DNA from: Coprenecus sp949297365
GTDB taxonomy: Bacteria; Bacteroidota; Bacteroidia; Bacteroidales; UBA932
NCBI GenBank assembly: GCA_963931055.1
Contig: OZ006987.1
Coordinates: 62,001 to 126,000, forward strand
Direction of reading: 5' to 3'
Length of the DNA stretch: 64,000 nucleotides
The notes beneath the pieces were generated by a model. That model had not been told where the DNA came from and did not search any database. It saw only the letters and a program-made list of their open reading frames with translations. The translations under genes and the position numbers were made by a program. The stretch's first letter is position 1. The number at the start of each line of letters is the position of its first letter. Shown in pieces: positions 52,765 through 61,005 of this stretch.

Positions 52765-53035
52765 TTTGTCAATCAATTTTATTTGCTAATTTTGCATCAA
52801 TTTTGAGACATTCAATATTATCAATGCTTAGAAACAGAATGAACATATTATCAACAACAACCTCCATTCAGAGTAATAAACGCTCTGAAGTGGTATTGAG
52901 TGTTCATATCTCACGCATTGAACCTCGTATAGTAGTAAATACTTTCCAACGGACATAAAAGCACGCTATTGTACTTTTCGAACCAGTAACTGAATAGTTG
53001 GAGAGTCCTTACCGAACTTTCCAACTATTTTGTTT
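52765..53035 (+). ncRNA. Candidate small RNA or long leader with its own promoter and hairpin end
   Basis: In the 358-bp gap after hipA, TTTG (52765-52768) and TAATTTTG (52787-52794) form a Bacteroidetes promoter with an 18-bp spacer. About 200 bp later AATAGTTGGA (52993-53002) and TCCAACTATT (53020-53029) make a perfect 10-bp stem followed by TTGTTT. A transcript from ~52801 to ~53035 would carry another short hairpin (CAGAG/CTCTG near 52868-52886). The only open frame inside is 44 codons without a ribosome-binding site. It may equally be a 5' leader of the metallophosphoesterase gene. Confidence 0.4.
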
Positions 53036-53085
53036 ACAGGTCATTTCGTCTGATGGACAATTCATTAAGTTATTAACGTGCAGTG

Positions 53086-53685
53086 ATGCGCATAAATTGG
53101 AAAGAAATGAACTTTAAGTTTGACGGCAGCAAGGTGTTCTTTACATCTGATACTCATTTTTACCATGGGAATATCATCCGCTTCTGCAACAGGCCGTTCA
53201 AGGATGTGGAAACGATGAATGAAACTATCATATCCAACTGGAATAATACAGTCGGTCAGGATGATATTGTTTTTCATTTGGGAGATTTTTGTCTTGGCGG
53301 TTCTGCTGAGTGGACGAAAATACTTGACAGATTGAACGGCAGGATATATCTGATTATGGGCAACCACGATTTGAAAAATATACGCCAGGGGTACATTGAC
53401 AGATTTGAGCATGTGGCAATGCAAATGCACATAACGGTCGGCAAGCAGAAAATATATTTGAACCATTATCCTTTTCTATGCTTTGACGGCGGATATAAAG
53501 ATGTGTGGCAGCTGTTCGGACATGTACACACAAGAAAGAACAATACCGGAATTGACGCTGCCCGGCTTCAGTACCTCTATCCGACTCAGTATGATGTCGG
53601 AGTTGACAACAACAACTATACACCAGTTTCTTTTGAACAAGTCAAAAGGATAATGACAAAACAAATTGAGAAAGGAGGACAGTAA
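53086..53685 (+). CDS. Metallophosphoesterase (first of a tandem pair)
   Basis: The ~199-aa enzyme has the calcineurin-like blocks FTSDTHFYHGN near residue 18, HLGDFCLGG near 63, IMGNHDLKN near 88, LNHYPFLCF near 124 and LFGHVHTRKN near 143. The sequence type (SDTHFYHGNIIRFCNRPF) is that of the small phage- and plasmid-borne MPEs of unknown substrate. ATG at 53086 and ATG at 53107 (MNFKFDGSKVFF) are both possible; the second matches the family start better. It is followed by a second MPE gene with a 1-bp gap between stop and start, so the two are co-expressed. Confidence 0.85.
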   Translation: MRINWKEMNFKFDGSKVFFTSDTHFYHGNIIRFCNRPFKDVETMNETIISNWNNTVGQDDIVFHLGDFCLGGSAEWTKILDRLNGRIYLIMGNHDLKNIRQGYIDRFEHVAMQMHITVGKQKIYLNHYPFLCFDGGYKDVWQLFGHVHTRKNNTGIDAARLQYLYPTQYDVGVDNNNYTPVSFEQVKRIMTKQIEKGGQ

Positions 53686-53686
53686 T

Positions 53687-54454
53687 ATGAAGATACAATA
53701 CATGAGCGACCTGCATTTGGAATTCAGCGATAACAGCAGGTGGTTGAAACACTTTGAATTGCCGGTAACTGGCGATGTTCTGGTACTTGCCGGGGATATA
53801 TTCTATTTGAGAAACAAGATTGTACCATTGGGCAATTTCTGGAAATGGGCTTCTGCGAATTACCGTCAGGTACTCATTGTTCCCGGAAACCATGAATATT
53901 ACAATTATTGCGATGTGATGGATAAGGGAATGCAGTGGAACTGTATGTTCAGGAACAATGTCGGATATTATCAGAACCAGGTAGTGCGGATAGATAACAC
54001 CAACTTTATCATGAGTACATTATGGTCTCATATTTCTCCTCCCGATGAATATTTTGTGTGGAAGGGAATGAATGATTTTCGGCAGATAATGTATAATGGC
54101 AAATTGCTCCGGACAGAGGAGTTTAATCAAATGCATATCTTCTGTTTGGATTTCATCAAAAGAAGCCTGGCAGAAAGCACCGCCGAACACATCGTAGTGG
54201 TAACGCATCATCTTCCCACATTGAAAGTTGTTGCCCCTCATCATAGAGGCTCTGTGCTGAATAGTGCATTTGCTACCGAGCTGGGCGAATTAATAGCTGA
54301 CAGCCGTATTGACGCATGGATTTACGGGCATTCACACACCAATATCGATGCAGAGATAAACGGGACAAAGGTCGTTTGCAATCAGCTGGGGTATGTTTGT
54401 CAAAATGAACATATCACGAATGGTTTTGATCCGGGCAAATACCTTGTCCTGTGA
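53687..54454 (+). CDS. Metallophosphoesterase (second of a tandem pair)
   Basis: The 255-aa protein shows YMSDLHLEFSDNS near residue 5, LAGDIFYLRN near 31, VPGNHEYYNY near 63, VVTHHLPTL near 173 and IYGHSHTNID near 215. These are the metal-binding blocks of an MPE distinct from its neighbour. The ATG at 53687, preceded by AAAGGAGG (53671-53678), was preferred to an upstream TTG. It is an ICC-like phosphodiesterase type without signal peptide. The pair lies on the island side of a strong bidirectional hairpin. Possible roles include nucleotide or capped-RNA hydrolysis; neither is shown by sequence. Confidence 0.85.
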   Translation: MKIQYMSDLHLEFSDNSRWLKHFELPVTGDVLVLAGDIFYLRNKIVPLGNFWKWASANYRQVLIVPGNHEYYNYCDVMDKGMQWNCMFRNNVGYYQNQVVRIDNTNFIMSTLWSHISPPDEYFVWKGMNDFRQIMYNGKLLRTEEFNQMHIFCLDFIKRSLAESTAEHIVVVTHHLPTLKVVAPHHRGSVLNSAFATELGELIADSRIDAWIYGHSHTNIDAEINGTKVVCNQLGYVCQNEHITNGFDPGKYLVL

Positions 54455-54482
54455 TGAGCATAAGCCTATCAATATTCAAATC

Positions 54483-54554
54483 TTAAGCCTCAATGCATCA
54501 TATAATAAATGAAAATGCATCTGCTTCTATATTATATGATATATTGAGGCTTAA
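54483..54554. terminator. Long bidirectional hairpin between convergent genes
   Basis: The 25-nt arm 54483-54507 (TTAAGCCTCAATGCATCATA...) pairs with 54530-54554 with only two mismatches, with a 22-nt loop. It sits between the metallophosphoesterase and rhuM 3' ends, which converge. The AT-rich lower stem supplies T-runs on both strands, fitting a bidirectional terminator. Confidence 0.75.
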
Positions 54555-54570
54555 TATTTTATGTGCCTGG

Positions 54571-55590
54571 TCAAGCTTTTTCTTGCTCCAGCATTTTCCT
54601 GACCTGTTTGTCAAAGTCCGAATCAATCAGCTGAGTGCGGTTAAAGATGTCATACTCCTGCTCGGCCTTTGCCTTGGCCTGAGCAGCTGATATGCGTCCT
54701 TTGTCGGGTAGAATCTGATAACGGCGGAAGGCGAGAAACTCGTTAACGCTTGCCGAGAACTGGGACATGCTGAAAGTGTTCTCCCGCTCAATAAGGTCTT
54801 CTATGTAGTCAAAGTATCCGGTCACGGCGCGTTCCAGCTGGCGGATTTCTCTCTCGTCCAGATAGTTCTTTGCGACTGAGACGTCTGATTTCAATATACG
54901 GCCGTCCGGAGCGTTCTTCCATGTTGTCAGTCCCATGTGCTCCTTCGTATGATCTGCCTTGCCGTATATTATCTCAGCGGCAGTCTGACCCGTAATCGCA
55001 TAGTGAAAACGATTCTGAATCATCGCATAAAAGTCCTGCGTCGTCGGCGAATCCTTGTCGTAATCAATGCTACATTCGGCATAAATGTCGGTAATCTGCT
55101 GCCAGATCCGGCGCTCACTGGCCCTGATGGAGCGGATGCGCTCAAGCAACTCGCGGAAATAATCCTTTCCGAAAACTGCAGTCCCCTGCTTCAACCGGTC
55201 ATCATCAAGAGCAAATCCTTTGCGGATATACTCATTGAGCACCTTGGTCGCCCACTGACGGAAACGGGTCGCCTGCATCGAATTAACCCTATATCCGACA
55301 GAGATAATCATGTCAAGATTGTAAAAATCCACAGATTCTTCCACTTCTCCCCTTATACCTCTATTCACGACAGTTGCAATTTTTGCAACTGTCGCATCCT
55401 GCTGCAATTCTCCGTCTTTGAATATGTTGGAAATATGGCGGCTGACACCCGATTTATCTACCCCGAAAAGCCGACTCATCGCCTTTTGCGTACACCAAAT
55501 CGTCTCATCCTTGATGACAACCTGTACCCTGCCCTCCTCTTCCGGAAGATTGTATAATATGAATTGAATTTCGTTCGGCATAATCGTCAT
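54571..55590 (-). CDS. RhuM family protein
   Basis: The 339-aa protein belongs to the RhuM family, named from a Salmonella pathogenicity island gene of unknown role. The N-terminal part holds the conserved IWCTQKAMSRLFGVDKSGVS segment, helix-turn-helix-like, then FYNLDMIISVGYRVNS near residue 88. Next are FRQWATKVLNEYIRKGFALDD near 107 and YGKADHTKEHMGL near 213. It is predicted to be cytoplasmic and DNA-binding; family members turn up in phage-related and defence loci. It follows the DUF262 gene by 9 bp, making a two-gene operon. An internal ATG at 55581 (MPNEIQF) is an alternative start. Confidence 0.85.
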   Translation of the reverse strand: MTIMPNEIQFILYNLPEEEGRVQVVIKDETIWCTQKAMSRLFGVDKSGVSRHISNIFKDGELQQDATVAKIATVVNRGIRGEVEESVDFYNLDMIISVGYRVNSMQATRFRQWATKVLNEYIRKGFALDDDRLKQGTAVFGKDYFRELLERIRSIRASERRIWQQITDIYAECSIDYDKDSPTTQDFYAMIQNRFHYAITGQTAAEIIYGKADHTKEHMGLTTWKNAPDGRILKSDVSVAKNYLDEREIRQLERAVTGYFDYIEDLIERENTFSMSQFSASVNEFLAFRRYQILPDKGRISAAQAKAKAEQEYDIFNRTQLIDSDFDKQVRKMLEQEKA

Positions 55591-55599
55591 AGAACTAAA

Positions 55600-57411
55600 T
55601 TAAAGCGAAAAATAATATTCTTTAAGCCTTTGGGCTATCAATTTACGGCGCCGGGCCAAGAAATCAGGATAGTTGTCAACATTCATATCGATGATATCCA
55701 CTGGAATGCAGCAGTCTTCCTCGAGATTTACGGTTAGAGTATTGTAGTCCGAGATTGCTCCGTATTTCGTAGGACCGCCTGCACACTGCACATTTTTCAC
55801 ATAACCTAAATAATCGCTCGGGGACTTTTTACCGATATTGATGTTTATCTCAGTCTGAGTGTAGGTATAATTGGCAATCTGGTTGTATTCCGATTTAGGA
55901 ATGCCGTTGGCTTTCAGATATTCGCGAGGGAAGATATGGTGCACATCCCCTTTCTGCTCTATCATGTCGCGGACAGTTATCGCGGTAGAGAGGAATCCTT
56001 TTCTATTCTGGTAACACTGCGACGCAAGGAAAACATTGAAAATAGGGCTGCTGGCAACTGATGTCGTAAGTTGCTGAATAGCACCGAAGTCCCAATAGGC
56101 ATCTGACAGTTCTGCCGCCTCGGTCTCTGCCAGGTATTCTCCAAAGTCAGAATAACGGTCTATCTGTTTTACGTCATAATCAAAGTTACTCTCCGGGGAG
56201 GAACTGTAGCGGCCTCGCAGTATGGAGAAGACAAACCATCTCCGTACGTATTTTTCAATGTGTTCAGGCTGATACCCCTTCTCTCTCAATCTCAAAAACA
56301 GGATGTATGCAAAATTCAATGTATTCTGCGACCGGATGAGTTTGGAATGACAGAAACCGGCAGAGCGGATTATCATGACAAACCGCTTAAAGTTGGTTTC
56401 GTTGATGAATGCGCACACTCCTTCCGTCAACTTTCCATAAGTATCCTCTTTGATGGAATCTTCGTTGTCTCTGGTCTCAAAATTTCGTCCGGACAATAAG
56501 CTTACCAAGTCCGCCATTTTACCCCTGCTGAACTTTGAAGTGAATGCGACTCGCAGGACATCGACGTAAGACGGATCATAGATATCATCATTCTCCTTAC
56601 GCAGCCATTCTATCTGAGAGCGATACGGTGACTCTGCAAATTCTTTGTCATTATTCATCAGGGTGGAATAGAACTCCGGACGGACGGCCAGTTCACTGAA
56701 ATGGTCGATGCATTTTCTAAGCAGGTTTCCACCATAGGTTTCATTTGCCGCGATAGTCGACATGACGAAGTCGGCCTGATTTAACGGTACACCTTTGCTG
56801 TTGATGCGTATGAAAATCTCTGTAACTCTCTCTATATCCAGTTCTCCGGATAATTCGATTACGCCAATCTGCCTGTTGGCAATATTCCGCAAATCATCCA
56901 TGGCAATGTCAACAGCGTCCTCGTCCACCGAAGGATTCTGCGCCATGTACTCGTTCAGGGCCGCACGCTGCCTTGTCGAACCATTGAGCAGAGGAGCGAT
57001 ATCCTTAATCCACAGAGGATCTTTTGAAATAGCAGCGTTGAATGTCGCAAACCGCCGTTCTATTGGATTATATGCGACCTGAATCCTTACGTCCGCATAA
57101 TCACGGTTCTTCACGGTCTCTCCAAGAATTGCCGCCCGCAAAGCAGTAATACGCTGCTGGCCGTCTATCAGAATCTTTTTGCCCATGGATGAGCTTCCGT
57201 CTTTCAGCTTTACATTCGGACTCTGCCATGTGATAATATAGCCGATGGGATAGCCATTATACAGGCTGTCTATCAACTCCGTCACCTTGTCAGGCTCCCA
57301 CACGAAGGGCCGCTGTATCTCTGGGATTGCTATCTCTTTTATCTGCACCAAACTTAGCAGATTGGAAACTAAATATTGATTTACTGAATAATTCTGACTG
57401 GTCATGAGCAA
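55600..57411 (-). CDS. DUF262 family protein (GmrSD-related)
   Basis: The 603-aa protein starts with a DUF262 ParB-like NTPase domain (IPEIQRPFVWEPDKVTELI near residue 29, ILIDGQQRITALRAA near 81, FIRINSKGVPLNQADFV near 198). It ends in a histidine-containing nuclease-like region (KGDVHHIFPREYLK near 485, then YNQIANYT). The C-terminal part resembles DUF1524 but is shorter. GmrSD relatives are NTP-dependent nucleases against modified DNA. It differs strongly from the DUF262 protein at 20521, so the window has two independent members. It is followed 9 bp later by rhuM. The upstream region carries TTTTCCAT repeats. Confidence 0.82.
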   Translation of the reverse strand: MLMTSQNYSVNQYLVSNLLSLVQIKEIAIPEIQRPFVWEPDKVTELIDSLYNGYPIGYIITWQSPNVKLKDGSSSMGKKILIDGQQRITALRAAILGETVKNRDYADVRIQVAYNPIERRFATFNAAISKDPLWIKDIAPLLNGSTRQRAALNEYMAQNPSVDEDAVDIAMDDLRNIANRQIGVIELSGELDIERVTEIFIRINSKGVPLNQADFVMSTIAANETYGGNLLRKCIDHFSELAVRPEFYSTLMNNDKEFAESPYRSQIEWLRKENDDIYDPSYVDVLRVAFTSKFSRGKMADLVSLLSGRNFETRDNEDSIKEDTYGKLTEGVCAFINETNFKRFVMIIRSAGFCHSKLIRSQNTLNFAYILFLRLREKGYQPEHIEKYVRRWFVFSILRGRYSSSPESNFDYDVKQIDRYSDFGEYLAETEAAELSDAYWDFGAIQQLTTSVASSPIFNVFLASQCYQNRKGFLSTAITVRDMIEQKGDVHHIFPREYLKANGIPKSEYNQIANYTYTQTEININIGKKSPSDYLGYVKNVQCAGGPTKYGAISDYNTLTVNLEEDCCIPVDIIDMNVDNYPDFLARRRKLIAQRLKEYYFSL

Positions 57412-57476
57412 AAAGTTTTGTCTACAAATTTAACCCTTTTACTCTAAATCACAATTTCTATTTTCTCCGGCATCAT

Positions 57477-57600
57477 GTTTTCCATAAACTTCACTGGCAG
57501 ATACTTCGCACTGGATACTCACGATTTAATTTTTCTGAACAGCATCGCAACTACACTTTTCCATGGAATTTTTCATTGAAAATATACACTTTTCCATAAA
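57477..57600. repeat. TTTTCCAT direct repeats upstream of the DUF262-RhuM operon
   Basis: Three copies of TTTTCCAT occur, two extended as ACACTTTTCCAT (near 57553 and 57586) and two as TTTTCCATAAAC (near 57477 and 57590). They occupy the 229-bp gap between the operon start and the next gene and could be regulator sites. Nothing else is recognisable there. Confidence 0.35.
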
Positions 57601-57640
57601 CATCCTCTTTAGGATCAACGCCCGCTGTTTTGCCATATTC

Positions 57641-57889
57641 TTATTTACGCATAATCCTAGCATACCATTCCTTATCCGGATGGTAACCGTAAAAGCATTT
57701 GCCGTCCCCGCCCAGGTCCCACGGCGAAGTCAATTCCGTAGAACGATAGGGCAGCCGCTCATATTTCCGCAGACGCATCAGTATCCTGACACGCCTGCGG
57801 AAACGCTTGGATGCGATCTGCTTGCCTCTTTTCTGAGATTTACATCCACAGACTGTGCCTGCAGGATATTTCTTCCTCGAACCACTCAT
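57641..57889 (-). CDS. Small basic protein (~82 aa), overlapping gene
   Basis: The protein is strongly basic (SQKRGKQIASKRFRRRVRIL) and ends with an aromatic/glycine-rich tail (WDLGGDGKCFYGYHPDKEWY). Such short Arg/Lys-rich proteins are frequent in Bacteroidales accessory regions, but their function is unknown. The ATG at 57889 (MSGSRKKYPAG) is preferred; frames reach 57907. It overlaps the 3' end of the upstream gene by about 50 bp in another frame, implying coupled translation. Nucleic-acid binding is possible from composition alone. Confidence 0.5.
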   Translation of the reverse strand: MSGSRKKYPAGTVCGCKSQKRGKQIASKRFRRRVRILMRLRKYERLPYRSTELTSPWDLGGDGKCFYGYHPDKEWYARIMRK

Positions 57890-58505
57890 CGTACTCATCG
57901 AAATCATTATGGAAATCCGTCCAGTCTTTGGAAACGTACTCTTTTTCGAAGGCGACCAGATCTTCTTTCAGACGTTCCCTCACAGTGTCCTCTCCGTCAT
58001 CGCCGCTCATCACCCATTCCACGTGCCCGGCATATATTTCCGCAATACGGATCTGCCTGTAGGCCTCCTTCATCGTCCTGATCGTACTGTCGTTGAGTTC
58101 CAGCACATCCGCATCGTACGGATAGTGGTCAAACACGCAATGGTGGATCGCGTACAGAACCGGAACCCGCTCACCTCTGGGCACTCCTCTCATATAGGAT
58201 TTAGTAGACTGAAATACGGTTTCAGTCTCATCTAGGAAAAAACGTCCGCCGATGTATTGCGGCTCTGCCTTAACCACATTCTTAAAACGGCGCAAAAGGT
58301 AAGCCTCCGCTTCCTCACGGCTCGAAAATCTCCTGTGCTTTGCGACGCTGTGAATCGAATGAGGATAATCCATTTTGTTAATTATCCAGTAGTCCTCATG
58401 AAGCATCTCCGGCTTTGGCCTCAATGCCCTTGCAATGTCACGCTCGATGATTTCGGCGGTCTTGCGTATCCGCCATTGCTGATAATCAAAGTGTCCTCTA
58501 CTCAT
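57840..58505 (-). CDS. Unknown 221-aa cytoplasmic protein
   Basis: No family recognised. The protein is charged and rich in aromatic residues, with a tyrosine/arginine-rich N-terminus (SRGHFDYQQWRIRKTAEII) and an acidic C-terminus (DWTDFHNDFDEYDEWFEEE). It has no signal peptide or membrane segment. It overlaps the small basic gene downstream. It belongs to a run of minus-strand unknown genes between the DUF262-RhuM operon and the Sel1 protein. An acidic protein followed by a very basic one could be an interacting pair; this is speculation. Confidence 0.55.
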   Translation of the reverse strand: MSRGHFDYQQWRIRKTAEIIERDIARALRPKPEMLHEDYWIINKMDYPHSIHSVAKHRRFSSREEAEAYLLRRFKNVVKAEPQYIGGRFFLDETETVFQSTKSYMRGVPRGERVPVLYAIHHCVFDHYPYDADVLELNDSTIRTMKEAYRQIRIAEIYAGHVEWVMSGDDGEDTVRERLKEDLVAFEKEYVSKDWTDFHNDFDEYDEWFEEEISCRHSLWM

Positions 58506-58654
58506 AGCTTCTAAAATTATGCGATTGCCCGCGATTTCATTTGAATACGAAGGTGAGGAATTATCCGGCTGAAATCTGAATCCTAAAAAAAGATGTCGAA
58601 GTTTACAGCTTTTTAAAATTTTGATATTTTTTAAATTTCTGTGCGGGACAACAT

Positions 58655-59269
58655 TCAGTCGAACATCACGCGCGGATTCATCTCATGAGGGCTTTTCCAG
58701 AAGATGCCTCTGCGGGCAAGCACTGCGGCCTTTGAGCTCCAGTACAAGAAGCAGAAGCCCATGCCCCTTGGGGCATTCCTGCCTATGGCCTCGTCCGTCT
58801 CTTTCTCCACCTCATAGTAGATTTCCTCCCACAGCGGAGTGCGTTCGATAGGGTCAAAACGCAGATACCGGTGATATTTTCGGCACCACTCCTCCTCCGT
58901 CACCCCGTCTATGTCGATGTATTCCCGCCATTTTCCCAGCTCGGCCTCTACCTCTCCGACAGTCAGCGGATCGTCATATTCTTTCAGATCCTCCTCCGTC
59001 ACTGACTTGAAAAGTGCGGCCTGCCGCTCGAGGACACTGATTGCGAAGCGCGGAGTGTCGCTCTTAGAGATGTTGTCCAGAAGGATTTTCATGAGAAATA
59101 TCTTGTCGCAGGGCGAGTGCCGGCCGCTCCGTTCCTGGAGTGCGTCCAGCATTGCAACGACCTCTTTTGCAAGCGGATAATTCTTCCACATCATCATTTT
59201 CCGGGAGTTGCCGCGCATCCGTTTGAGCAGTCTTACGGACCGGCGAATCTGCGAAGGATATATTTTCAT
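58655..59269 (-). CDS. Unknown 204-aa protein, operon with the Sel1 protein
   Basis: No family recognised. The N-terminus is basic (SQIRRSVRLLKRMRGNSRKM) and the middle is helical. Around residue 131 it has EEWCRKYHRYLRFDPIERTP, followed by WEEIYYEVEKETDEAIG. It is soluble. It begins 21 bp after the Sel1-repeat gene and is probably transcribed with it from the promoter at 60923. The 149 bp between it and the next gene (58506-58654) hold no recognisable element. Confidence 0.55.
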   Translation of the reverse strand: MKIYPSQIRRSVRLLKRMRGNSRKMMMWKNYPLAKEVVAMLDALQERSGRHSPCDKIFLMKILLDNISKSDTPRFAISVLERQAALFKSVTEEDLKEYDDPLTVGEVEAELGKWREYIDIDGVTEEEWCRKYHRYLRFDPIERTPLWEEIYYEVEKETDEAIGRNAPRGMGFCFLYWSSKAAVLARRGIFWKSPHEMNPRVMFD

Positions 59270-59290
59270 AGCCTGTGTAGTGTTAATCGG

Positions 59291-60889
59291 TTAGACATAA
59301 GCATCGTAGCGTCCGTCATCATCGGGATATTCCTCCTCATACGGTATATCCGTCTCATCCGGTTCTTCCTGTGTCCCCTGCCCGTCGGACAGCGGCAGAT
59401 AATATTGCTCTATCTCCGGGGCAAATGCGGTCAGACGGCCCTGCTTATATGCCTCAACTGCCTCAGAGAGCATTGCCTCCGAACCGTAGCGGGCTCCTTT
59501 TAGAGCGCAGATGTCCCTGAAATACTGAGCGTCCCCCCCTTCCTCGATATCCCCATTGAGCGACATAAGGTACAGCTGCCCGTATGCGTCACCGCTGCCG
59601 AGGATTGAGGCGCGGGCATACCATTTATAGGCCTCGCCGTAGTCCTCGACAGTATTGTACAAACCATAGTAATAGGTGTTTCCAAGGCTCACCGCAGCTT
59701 CCTTCGACCCCATGCCGTAGGCCTTCTCCAGCAGGGAGATGTACCTGTCCCGTGCGCACAACTGACTGTAACGCTGCATATTGTCGAAACCCTCCACCTG
59801 GCACAATGCCTGCAGATAGACGCAGTAGCAGTCCCGGTGCTCCGCCCCTACGGCCAGCGCCGCTGAAAATGCTTCCGGGTCGGCCAGTTCGTCTTTTTCA
59901 TTGAACGACAGAGCACATGCCAGGTCAGACCATGCAGCGATAATCCCTCCATGGGCCGCCGCCTCATAGTCATCCTTCGCATCAGGAAAACTGCCGGTTA
60001 CCTGAACGGCCCATCCGCGCATATACCTCCACATCGGATTGTCCCCTTGGTCGCGTATCAGCTCATTGAGGAGTTCTATCGCTTTCGCAGGATCGGATTT
60101 CAACCCTGACCTTCCGAATATCAAGTCCCTAATGTAGGCAAATACGGCCAGGTCGCACCCCTGTTCCATCGCCTCGGCCAACAAGGTCTTCGCCCGCAGC
60201 CTGTCCACCAGTCCTATGTCCCCGCAACGGTACATCAGGGCCAGGCCCGCCGCCCCCTCAGGGTATCCTTTCTCATAAGCCTTTCTAAAACAACGCTCCG
60301 CGATGCTGTCGGACGTCTCATCAGGACGCACGTAATAATGGTAGCGGCCCAGACCGTAAAGCGCATACCTGTTGCCCGTATCCGCGGACTGGCGCAGTTT
60401 GGCTAAAGTGCTGTCATGGAGGAAAAACAGATTCTCACCGGCCAGAAAAGTCCACATAAAGCGCTTGACTGCCGTCGGGTCCTCCGCAAATGCCTTGTCC
60501 GACAGGAATGTCTGCACCAGAACGTTGAAGGACCCGCGCCGGAACATCTCTGGGAAATCCCGGGACACGCAGGGCCGCACCGCCTCTATCGAGAGGTACC
60601 CGACCACCGACTCACGGACATGGATATTCTCGGGAACCTCAGCGCTGAACAGTTCAGGCATTTCCCCTCCTACCGTGACCTTCAAGTGCTTGCCCTCGAA
60701 GCTAAGTTCCATGTACTCGCCGTCATAGTAATCCACCACCGGCGGCTCCGCGCTGAAAGGCCAGTCCGGCAAAGCCCTTCCGGGAACAATCGCCGATGCG
60801 TCAACCGGCACCTCCCTCTTGAGAGTACTGCTGACCGAGCCTCTGTCGCTGTAGTTGCTGTAAAGCCTGATAACACATTCGTTTTCCAT
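59291..60889 (-). CDS. Sel1-repeat (TPR-like) protein
   Basis: The 532-aa protein is built of Sel1-like repeats from about residue 170 on. Examples are ALYGLGRYHYYV, GAAGLALMYRCGDIGL, AAVSLGNTYYYGLYNTVEDYGEAYKWYARAS and GDAYGQLYLMSLNGDIEEGG, with the alternating A-L-G-Y pattern of helix pairs. The N-terminal ~160 residues are a separate beta-rich domain. Sel1 proteins are protein-interaction scaffolds; no signal peptide is seen, so it is cytoplasmic. The acidic tail ends in DDGRYDAYV. It starts 34 bp after a TAAATTTG promoter element and is followed by a 204-aa unknown. Confidence 0.78.
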   Translation of the reverse strand: MENECVIRLYSNYSDRGSVSSTLKREVPVDASAIVPGRALPDWPFSAEPPVVDYYDGEYMELSFEGKHLKVTVGGEMPELFSAEVPENIHVRESVVGYLSIEAVRPCVSRDFPEMFRRGSFNVLVQTFLSDKAFAEDPTAVKRFMWTFLAGENLFFLHDSTLAKLRQSADTGNRYALYGLGRYHYYVRPDETSDSIAERCFRKAYEKGYPEGAAGLALMYRCGDIGLVDRLRAKTLLAEAMEQGCDLAVFAYIRDLIFGRSGLKSDPAKAIELLNELIRDQGDNPMWRYMRGWAVQVTGSFPDAKDDYEAAAHGGIIAAWSDLACALSFNEKDELADPEAFSAALAVGAEHRDCYCVYLQALCQVEGFDNMQRYSQLCARDRYISLLEKAYGMGSKEAAVSLGNTYYYGLYNTVEDYGEAYKWYARASILGSGDAYGQLYLMSLNGDIEEGGDAQYFRDICALKGARYGSEAMLSEAVEAYKQGRLTAFAPEIEQYYLPLSDGQGTQEEPDETDIPYEEEYPDDDGRYDAYV

Positions 60890-60922
60890 AGTTTATCCGT
60901 TAAGATTAATTCAATACATGGT

Positions 60923-60930
60923 CAAATTTA
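60923..60930 (-). promoter_or_regulatory. -7 element for the Sel1 gene
   Basis: TAAATTTG on the minus strand, 33 bp upstream of the ATG at 60889, matches TAnnTTTG. The rest of the 60890-61005 gap shows no other signal. Confidence 0.45.
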
Positions 60931-61005
60931 CTAAAAAATATCCATTTGCAGGGTTGACGGCTCCGGCTCCGGATGCTGAGGACTGTTAATCTGCTAAAGA
61001 CTTGT

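Noticed and set aside
52824..52958. 44-codon open frame in the gap after hipA
   Set aside because: No ribosome-binding site, no recognisable domain, and it overlaps a candidate structured transcript.
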